Shown: one piece after another, positions 1 through 5,115 of the stretch
How positions within the stretch are numbered: the stretch's first letter is position 1
Layout: each line of letters begins with the position of its first letter
NCBI GenBank assembly: GCA_017628435.1
Contig: JAGBZE010000225.1
Location: forward strand, 1 to 7,768
Length of the DNA stretch: 7,768 bases
From: Akkermansia sp.
GTDB lineage: Bacteria > Verrucomicrobiota > Verrucomicrobiia > Verrucomicrobiales > Akkermansiaceae
Direction of reading: 5' to 3'
Made by a program: the position numbers and the translations under genes
The notes under the pieces: generated by a model
Databases searched by the model: none
Told to the model about the DNA's origin: nothing
Seen by the model: the letters and a program-made list of their open reading frames with translations, nothing else

Positions 1-928
1 AATCAGGCGAGTCCAGCTCATTGCCACTGAAGGCCTCATCCAGCCAGGAAGCGGCCTCGCAGGCGGCAGCAGCATCAATCTCCACGCCATGCCTTGGCGA
101 GTCGCGCCACGCGCGGGCTTCACGCAGAATCGCTTTAATCGCAGCCGCATTTTTGCCGCTTACGCAGGCATCGATACCCGTTCCATTATCGGTGCAGGCC
201 TGTAGATCGGCCCCATGCTCCACCAGCCAGCGTACCAGCTCTACATGGCTTAGCCCGCAGGCATAATGCAAAGCAGTATTTCCTTTGAATTCCGGGGTGG
301 TGTGAGAAGCGTCAAAAGTCATCATCACCAGAGGTAAGAGGGTGCACAGACGCTTCGTATACAGGCGCTCGATGGCATTCCCCGGAACCATCTTTTCAAT
401 TTCTGTCAGAATCCCCTGCAGACCGTCATCCCACATTTCAGGGTCGCGGGCAATCTGCTCCATAGGAAGTACCAATCCGGCATGGCGCTTAGCATCGCTT
501 TCTATGGTAAACGCTGCATTTCGGAAGTAGCGGGTATCGCCAGCTTCGTGCCAGGCAATGGTGGCAGTACCGGCATCCTCTCGTGTGTAGTTCAGTGCAA
601 TTTGCACCGTAAAATCCTTGCTTTGTAAGGTCGCTTCGGCGTTATTATCTGTATGGCGGGTGTAATTCACCGTTACCATGGCAGGTTTGTACGGACAATA
701 GGCAGCCGCGTCGATGTAGGTGTTGGATTGAGGGAACTCCAGCACAAAATCCTCCATGTCCTGCAAGCGATACCAAGGGCCTTTTGCCGGCTTGTGCAAA
801 TCTGCACGCGCCACCACCGCATCTATCATAGAAATGCGGATGGTCTTATCGGCAAGCGACTCAGGAGCCGCCGCCCACAGGGAGGACGGGACGAGCAGTG
901 CAGCTATCTGTATTGCTCTGCAGGACAT
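1..928 (-). CDS. Secreted ankyrin-repeat protein, 3' end cut by window edge
   Basis: The reading frame is open from the ATG at 928 to the left edge (309 complete codons, no stop), so the C-terminus is missing. Residues 1-20 resemble a signal peptide with cleavage near LWAA-AP, although the n-region has only one Arg. Residues about 25-145 form a beta-rich region with alternating hydrophobic residues (for example VTVNYT and GTATIAW). This resembles the domain at the C-terminus of the Sel1 protein at the other end of the window. Residues about 213-260 carry an ankyrin repeat: GNTALHYA, then LVRWLVEHGADL, then a degenerate second unit. Ankyrin repeats are protein-binding scaffolds, so a periplasmic or surface binding role is inferred and no catalytic motif is seen. 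The gene starts 18 nt after the preceding stop with no SD sequence, and is the last gene visible in the probable operon. The start is chosen because it gives the signal peptide. Confidence 0.8.
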   Translation of the reverse strand, partial: MSCRAIQIAALLVPSSLWAAAPESLADKTIRISMIDAVVARADLHKPAKGPWYRLQDMEDFVLEFPQSNTYIDAAAYCPYKPAMVTVNYTRHTDNNAEATLQSKDFTVQIALNYTREDAGTATIAWHEAGDTRYFRNAAFTIESDAKRHAGLVLPMEQIARDPEMWDDGLQGILTEIEKMVPGNAIERLYTKRLCTLLPLVMMTFDASHTTPEFKGNTALHYACGLSHVELVRWLVEHGADLQACTDNGTGIDACVSGKNAAAIKAILREARAWRDSPRHGVEIDAAAACEAASWLDEAFSGNELDSPD

Positions 929-946
929 GGGTTAAATGATGGGCGG

Positions 947-1477
947 TTACTCGCCGCAGGGGGCTTCCTCCTCCTCATCATCGGAGCCCATGAATGACTC
1001 CAGCATGGCGGGGGAATCAAGACCCAGGGCAATACCAATCTTGAGCAGGTTGGCAACGATGTCAACTGTCTCAATCTTGGTCTTGGAGGAAAGGGTGGAA
1101 ACAAGGGCCATGGGGTCGCCCTCACCGGAAACTGCGGGCATAACCTCGGTTGCAGCCTTACCCTCAGCCAGCGGTGCTGCAGCCATGGCAAGAGCATTCA
1201 TTTCTTCGCTTTCCATGATGGCGGAAACGACAGCCATGCGCTGTTCGTTGGTCAGCGGCTCAAGAGCCTGAAGAATGCCGGGGGTGCAGCCGGAAAGTAC
1301 GGAAGCAATTTCCGATACCACGGTAGCCAGGTCCTTATCCTGAGCACCGCTGAGCTGGGTGCTCAGCTGGGTAATGGCGGATTTAATGGTATCCTGAGCA
1401 GTTACTTCGGGGGAAGCCTGAACAGTCATGCAAGCCATGGGGGCGAGCGCCAGTGCGATATAGGTGTATTTGTTCAT
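947..1477 (-). CDS. Secreted 176-residue hypothetical protein with acidic C-terminal tail
   Basis: I do not recognise the family. Residues 1-21 form a signal peptide (K3 in the n-region, hydrophobic core IALALAPMA, likely cleavage TVQA-S). The mature protein is predicted to be mostly helical, rich in Ala, Leu, Met, Glu and Ser, without aromatic residues or tryptophan. It ends in an acidic stretch, SDDEEEEAPCGE (residues 165-176). Two cysteines remain after cleavage (C64 and C174) and could form a disulfide. The tail might bind cations or a basic partner, but this is inference only. The gene follows the second nucleotidase by 41 nt and precedes the ankyrin gene by 18 nt, so it is probably co-transcribed with them and exported to the same compartment. 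An alternative reading of PMAC at residues 13-16 as a lipobox is weak. That it is a real gene is likely from the signal peptide, tight spacing and uninterrupted length. Confidence 0.8.
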   Translation of the reverse strand: MNKYTYIALALAPMACMTVQASPEVTAQDTIKSAITQLSTQLSGAQDKDLATVVSEIASVLSGCTPGILQALEPLTNEQRMAVVSAIMESEEMNALAMAAAPLAEGKAATEVMPAVSGEGDPMALVSTLSSKTKIETVDIVANLLKIGIALGLDSPAMLESFMGSDDEEEEAPCGE

Positions 1478-1518
1478 AATGTGAGTATGGGTTAGTGGTT
1501 AGTGAGTTTTCGAGTGAC
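1478..1518 (-). promoter_or_regulatory. A/C-rich, SD-less leader with CTAACCACTA
   Basis: This 41-nt gap reads, on the coding strand, as an A/C-rich leader with direct repeats of CACTAACC and no GGAG-type SD sequence before the ATG at 1477. The decamer CTAACCACTA (plus strand 1493-1502) also occurs in the leader at 4374-4396. It may be a translation-enhancing leader element or chance in a biased sequence. No promoter or terminator hairpin is visible here, so read-through from the nucleotidase gene is expected. Confidence 0.3.
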
Positions 1519-2931
1519 TTATTCCTTGGTAGCTTCTACCCGGGATACTCCTTCGTAGTCGATTTCATCCTTGGTTTCAAGATATTTCAGCATGCAGGAG
1601 GCACCATCTGTCTGGGCGGAGACACCGGGGTCAGCGGGCATGTTCTCCGTGGTTGCGCAGAGGTAGGAGTTGATGGCCAGTGTATAGCGGCCTTCAGGGT
1701 TAATCGGGGTGCCGTCTGCCAGGCTGGCGGAGGTCACGCGCATGCGGTCGGCTCCGGCAGGCCATACGGCTTTGTAGCACATGCCGGAGACGCAGGGAGC
1801 GCCGTGGTCATCGTTCTGGGTGATGTTTTCCAGCACACGGATGAGCTCCGCGCCGGTCACCGTCATGCGGATGGTATCATTGCCGAAGGGGTCAAGGCTG
1901 TAGACATCTGCCACGGTAAGCTGGCCGGCAGCAAAGGAATCCAGACGCACGTTGCCCATGTTCACAATGGCAATATCGGTTTTCACGCAGTTGCGGATGG
2001 CATCTGCCATCATGCAGCCCATACTCTCGCGGCGGGTGATATCGCGCTTCACCGTGGTGAGGCTGCGCTTGAAGAAGGGTTGATTTTTGAGCTGCTCCAC
2101 CATGGCTGAGGTCTTGGCATCTGCCTCGTATTCCTTGAGCGGCAACAATTCTGCTTTTTTGGAAAGCACCTTGCCGTCCTCCACATCAAAAGTAAGGCGT
2201 GTAATGTACTTGAGCTTGTTCTGCGTCTGCGTGACCAGCACGCCGTTCTCCATGTGCCCGTTCTCCACGCGGGTGTGGCTGTGGCCGCCGATGATGGCAT
2301 CTGCCTCGGGGAAGATTTGTGCCAGCTTCACATCGTTTTCAAAGCCGATGTGGGTGAGCAGGATGAGGATATCACACTGGCTGCGCAGGTAGCGGTAGTG
2401 CGGAGCAAGCTCCAGCGGGTGAATGAAGCTGAATCCCTTGCACTGATCCGGGTGTGCATCCGGGCGTCCGGAGGCATCCACCTGCAGCAGTCCCAGCACA
2501 CCGATTCTCACGCCGTTGCGTTCAAAAATCTTGTAGGGCTTCAGGTCGACCCCGAGCTTGTCCGTGGGGAAGACGTTGGCGCTCACAAACTCGAAATCGG
2601 CAGTGTTGATGCAGTAGGCCATGGCGGCAGCACCGCCGTCGAACTCATGATTGCCGAGAGTTGACAGGTCAAAGCCGATGTGGTTCATGAGCTGAATCAT
2701 GGCGGCACCGGGGTGGTCGCCACAGTCCACATAGGGATTACCGGTGCGGTTATCACCGGCGGAGAGCAGGAGCAATTGCGGCGATTTTGCTCGTTCCTGC
2801 TGCACACATGTGGTAAGCTGCGGTATACTATCCACATTGGCGTGCATGTCATTGATGCCCAGAATGGTAATCTGCTCTGCAAAGGCTGTGCCGAGCAGGC
2901 TGAGAAGGGAAAGAATAATGGATTTTTTCAT
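1519..2931 (-). CDS. Secreted bifunctional metallophosphatase/5'-nucleotidase, paralogue B
   Basis: This is a 470-residue UshA/5'-nucleotidase family enzyme, exported by a clear signal peptide (MKK, hydrophobic core, cleavage AFA-EQ at about residue 18). The family hydrolyses phosphate monoesters such as nucleoside 5'-phosphates with two metal ions in the periplasm. The N-terminal calcineurin-like domain keeps all metal motifs: NDMHAN (D28, H30), AGD (D60), GNHEFD (N94, H95, D98), LTHIG (H194) and GGHSHT (H217, H219). The C-terminal substrate domain shows ITRRES (299-303), NMGNVRLD with R329, DPFGN (347-351) and VSGM. The usual GGDGF-like segment after NSYL (421-424) is replaced by CATTENMPADPG, so one of the two base-stacking aromatics appears to be missing. 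It lies 23 nt after its tandem paralogue; I count 71 identical positions in the first 100 aligned residues. The family is very secure; the exact substrate is open. The style (NDMHA, RTGNP, LMN-GFD-GNHEFD) resembles Bacteroidetes-type members. Confidence 0.95.
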   Translation of the reverse strand: MKKSIILSLLSLLGTAFAEQITILGINDMHANVDSIPQLTTCVQQERAKSPQLLLLSAGDNRTGNPYVDCGDHPGAAMIQLMNHIGFDLSTLGNHEFDGGAAAMAYCINTADFEFVSANVFPTDKLGVDLKPYKIFERNGVRIGVLGLLQVDASGRPDAHPDQCKGFSFIHPLELAPHYRYLRSQCDILILLTHIGFENDVKLAQIFPEADAIIGGHSHTRVENGHMENGVLVTQTQNKLKYITRLTFDVEDGKVLSKKAELLPLKEYEADAKTSAMVEQLKNQPFFKRSLTTVKRDITRRESMGCMMADAIRNCVKTDIAIVNMGNVRLDSFAAGQLTVADVYSLDPFGNDTIRMTVTGAELIRVLENITQNDDHGAPCVSGMCYKAVWPAGADRMRVTSASLADGTPINPEGRYTLAINSYLCATTENMPADPGVSAQTDGASCMLKYLETKDEIDYEGVSRVEATKE

Positions 2932-2954
2932 GATGGAGGGAAGGGGGGTGAAGC
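2932..2954 (-). promoter_or_regulatory. C-rich SD-less intergenic leader between the two nucleotidase genes
   Basis: The 23 nt between the stop of paralogue A and the start of paralogue B are almost pure pyrimidine on the coding strand near the ATG (CACCCCCCTTCCCTCC). This is the complement of an SD sequence rather than an SD. No hairpin or promoter-like hexamers are visible, so paralogue B is most likely translated from the shared transcript by a mechanism that does not use an SD. Confidence 0.3.
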
Positions 2955-4373
2955 TTAGTCTGCAATGGTTACATCAACGCGGGAAGTGTCCTCATAGTCC
3001 ACTTCTTTCTTCTTTTCCAGGAAGCGTATGAGGCATTCGGCGCCATCGCTGTCGATGGCGATGCCTGCATCTGCCGGCTTGGCCGGTGCCACAGAGGCGA
3101 TGTAGGAATTATAGGCTACGGTGTAGCGGGCTTCGGGGTTAATAGGCGTGCCGTCTGCCAGTTTGGCTTCTGTCACGCGCATGGGCTTGAGCTCCGCAGA
3201 GGGCTTCACACACTTATAGGTCATCCCGGAGACACAGGGGGCTCCATAGTGGTCTGCCTGCGGAATGCTTTCAATCAGGGCAATGAGTTCCTTGCCGGTC
3301 AGCGTAGCGCGGATGATGGCATTACCAAAGGGATCCAGACGATAGACATCTGCCACGGTGAGCGGTCCGGCGGGGAAATCATCCAACCGAACACCTCCGA
3401 GGTTTACAATGGCGATATCGGTGACGGCGCGGTTACTGATGGCATCTGCCATCATGCAGCCCAGACTTTCCCGGCGGGTAATCTTGCGTTTGACCGTGGT
3501 GAGCTGTCGCTTGAAGAAAGGCAGGGATTTTGTTTTCTCCACCAGTTCTTCTGTTGCGGCATCGTCCGGCAAGTCTGTCAGGGGAAGCAGCTCAGATTTC
3601 TTGCTGATGACCTTTCCGTTTTCTACGTCAAAGGTAAGTCGGGTCACGAACTTGAGCTTATTTTCGGATTGGGTAATGAGCACCCCGTTCACCAGATGCT
3701 CTTTCTCCACGCGGGTGTGGCTGTGACCGCCGATGATGGCGTCGGCCTCCGGGAACATCTGTGCCAGCTTTACATCGTCCTCAAATCCCAAATGCGTAAG
3801 AACGATGAGCACATCGCAGAAGGAACGAAGGTGCTTGTAGCAGGCGGCGGTATCAAAAGGGGAGGCAAACTGCAGCCCCTTGCATTTGTCGGGGTGCGCA
3901 TCAGGAATTCCTGTCTCGCCGACCTGAACCAACCCCAGTACGCCAATGCGTACGCCGTTGCGCTCAAAAATTTTGTAGGGCTTTACATTGATGCCCTGCG
4001 TATCCGTGGTGAAGATATTGGCGCAGACAAAATCAAACTCGGCCGTATTGACATAGTCGCGGAGAGCTGCTGTGCCGGAATCGAACTCATGATTGCCGAA
4101 GGTAGAGAGGTCGAAACCCACATGGTTCATGAGGGTCACCATCGGGATACCCGGGCGGTTGCCGTTATCCACATAGGGGTTCCCGGTTCGGCTGTCGCCC
4201 GCAGCCATCAGCAGTAAGCCGGGGTTATTCAGTCGCTCCTGTTTCACGCAGGTGGCCAGTTGGGGCATGCCGTCGATATTGGCGTGCATGTCATTGACCC
4301 CCAGAATGGTAACTTGCTCGGCAAATGCGCTGCCAAGCATAATCAGCAGGGAAAGGAAAACGGATTTTTTCAT
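2955..4373 (-). CDS. Secreted bifunctional metallophosphatase/5'-nucleotidase, paralogue A
   Basis: This 472-residue protein has the same architecture as its downstream paralogue: a signal peptide ending AFA-EQ, a calcineurin-like catalytic domain (about 20-225) and a 5'-nucleotidase C-terminal domain (about 290-455). Metal and catalytic motifs are intact: NDMHAN (D28, H30), AGD (D60), GNHEFD (N94, H95, D98), LTHLG (H194) and GGHSHT (H217, H219). The substrate domain has NLGGVRLD (R329), DPFGN and VSGM. After NSY (422-424) the expected GGDGF-type element is absent and the sequence reads IASVAPAKPADAG, so the base pocket is altered, as in the paralogue. A hydrolytic phosphatase in the periplasm is expected; nucleotide specificity is uncertain. 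The gene starts 23 nt after the small ubiquitin-like gene with an A/C-rich leader and no SD. The two paralogues align almost without gaps apart from single-residue differences near the C-terminus, indicating tandem duplication. Confidence 0.95.
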   Translation of the reverse strand: MKKSVFLSLLIMLGSAFAEQVTILGVNDMHANIDGMPQLATCVKQERLNNPGLLLMAAGDSRTGNPYVDNGNRPGIPMVTLMNHVGFDLSTFGNHEFDSGTAALRDYVNTAEFDFVCANIFTTDTQGINVKPYKIFERNGVRIGVLGLVQVGETGIPDAHPDKCKGLQFASPFDTAACYKHLRSFCDVLIVLTHLGFEDDVKLAQMFPEADAIIGGHSHTRVEKEHLVNGVLITQSENKLKFVTRLTFDVENGKVISKKSELLPLTDLPDDAATEELVEKTKSLPFFKRQLTTVKRKITRRESLGCMMADAISNRAVTDIAIVNLGGVRLDDFPAGPLTVADVYRLDPFGNAIIRATLTGKELIALIESIPQADHYGAPCVSGMTYKCVKPSAELKPMRVTEAKLADGTPINPEARYTVAYNSYIASVAPAKPADAGIAIDSDGAECLIRFLEKKKEVDYEDTSRVDVTIAD

Positions 4374-4396
4374 CAGTAGTGGTTAGGTGGTTGAAA
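4374..4396 (-). promoter_or_regulatory. A/C-rich SD-less leader with CTAACCACTA
   Basis: The coding-strand gap reads TTTCAACCACCTAACCACTA followed by CTG and the ATG of paralogue A. It has no purine-rich SD sequence. The decamer CTAACCACTA lies 4-13 nt before the ATG and recurs 16-25 nt before the ATG at 1477. A ribosome-recruiting role is inference. Confidence 0.3.
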
Positions 4397-4591
4397 TTAT
4401 TGGGGAGAATGGGTGAAAATGTGTCGTCCGTCGCACATGGGGCTGTCAGCAGCAATCACATTGCCCCAGGCATCGTAAAAAGGACCGTCGCAGAGCGGCA
4501 GCCCTGCATCCGTGCAGTAGCGTCGCACGGCATCAATGGCAGTGGCTCCAGCAAAGATGCGAACCGAGGTTTCATTGACATAGACAATCAT
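4397..4591 (-). CDS. 64-residue small protein, possibly ubiquitin/ThiS-like (beta-grasp)
   Basis: The start codon overlaps the stop of the upstream lipoprotein gene in an ATGA, which supports translation by coupling and makes the gene credible despite its size. It has no signal peptide, so it should stay in the cytoplasm, unlike every other product of this unit. The opening MIVYVNETSVRIFAGATAID followed by AVRRY has the strand-turn-strand-then-helix pattern (V-x-V-N, V-x-I-x-x-G-A-T-x-x-D-A-V) of ThiS, MoaD and related beta-grasp proteins. Later strands fit DAWGNVIAAD and GRHIFTH. It does not end in the Gly-Gly needed for sulfur carriage and its three cysteines (26, 34, 53) do not match a 2Fe-2S ferredoxin, so a classical carrier or electron-transfer role is unlikely. 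I have a loose memory of such small proteins beside nucleotidase genes but cannot name a family. Gene reality is fairly sure, fold tentative, function unknown. Confidence 0.7.
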   Translation of the reverse strand: MIVYVNETSVRIFAGATAIDAVRRYCTDAGLPLCDGPFYDAWGNVIAADSPMCDGRHIFTHSPQ

Positions 4592-5028
4592 AATGCAGGT
4601 GCTGGTAAGATGTTAATAGTAAGGGAAACGGGGGTTGCCGCAAATCTGTTTTCTGACTCGCCCTCAAAGCCTTCCACCGTTCCCTGCGGTGTGAAGGTAT
4701 AGCTGTTGCCGGATTGGGCAGTAAGCTGCAGTTGACCGTTAAAATGGACGGCTTTGCCATCCCCCACGCCATCAAATGAAATCGCTGCCGTACTCCCGGT
4801 GGCTTTATAGGCGAAAATCTTGAGTTTGGGCATGGGTGCTTGCTCTCCCATGAGGTAGGTGGTAGCGCTGCTTTCTCCGGACTTGATGCAGGTGAGACAG
4901 ATGTTACAGTAGTCCAGGGCAGGGGGCGCGACCAGCTCCGGCTGCCCTGTTTTTACGGAGGAACAGGCGGTGCAGCAGACAGCAACACCGGCTAACAACA
5001 CAGACAGAGGGGAGAGGAATGTGGCCAT
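4588..5028 (-). CDS. Probable lipoprotein with CxxCxxC motif, function unknown
   Basis: The 146-residue product begins with a hydrophobic segment (SVLLAGVAVCC) ending in a lipobox-like CTAC with the modified cysteine at C22. Cys at position -3 is unusual and the n-region has no Lys or Arg, so lipidation is probable rather than certain. After a short linker comes DYCNICLTC with cysteines 41, 44 and 47. This could bind a metal or form disulfides near the membrane anchor. Residues about 67-146 are predicted beta-rich (KLKIFAYKA, AAISFDG, LTAQSGNSYTFTPQG, VSLTINI), like the small secreted beta domains in two other genes of this window. It is the first gene after a terminator and overlaps the next gene by 4 nt, so it probably leads the transcription unit that includes the nucleotidases. 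I do not recognise the family. The ATG at 5028 is the only start that precedes the hydrophobic segment. Confidence 0.75.
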   Translation of the reverse strand: MATFLSPLSVLLAGVAVCCTACSSVKTGQPELVAPPALDYCNICLTCIKSGESSATTYLMGEQAPMPKLKIFAYKATGSTAAISFDGVGDGKAVHFNGQLQLTAQSGNSYTFTPQGTVEGFEGESENRFAATPVSLTINILPAPAL

Positions 5029-5055
5029 GTTGGGGGGTAAAATGATGAAGTTGAT

Positions 5056-5091
5056 AAAAAAGGAAAAGTGCGGGGTGCCGCAGCACCCCGC
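5056..5091 (-). terminator. Rho-independent terminator after the TMEM43-family gene
   Basis: On the coding strand a perfect 9-bp stem, GCGGGGTGC / GCACCCCGC (5091-5083 with 5078-5070), closes a TGCG tetraloop. It is followed by ACTTTTCC and a run of six T (5061-5056). It lies 25 nt past the TAA of the TMEM43-family gene and about 30 nt before the lipoprotein start. It separates the right-hand genes from the nucleotidase unit. The two-base spacer and the CC break in the T tract make it imperfect but convincing. Confidence 0.75.
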
Positions 5092-5115
5092 CGTTGATGC
5101 GTTCAGATAGCTTCT

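Noticed and set aside
1430..1438. PMAC as a lipobox in the 176-residue protein
   Set aside because: Pro and Met at positions -3 and -2 do not fit a lipobox, while TVQA-S gives a normal signal peptidase I site.
3249..4217. Long plus-strand open frame of 322 codons
   Set aside because: It lies antisense to paralogue A, whose catalytic motifs are all intact. The plus-strand translation shows no recognisable motif and a similar shadow appears antisense to paralogue B.
5029..5115. In-frame read-through from the TMEM43-family gene into the lipoprotein gene
   Set aside because: The two frames coincide, separated by one TAA, but a terminator hairpin lies between them and the lipoprotein has its own hydrophobic leader after an ATG.
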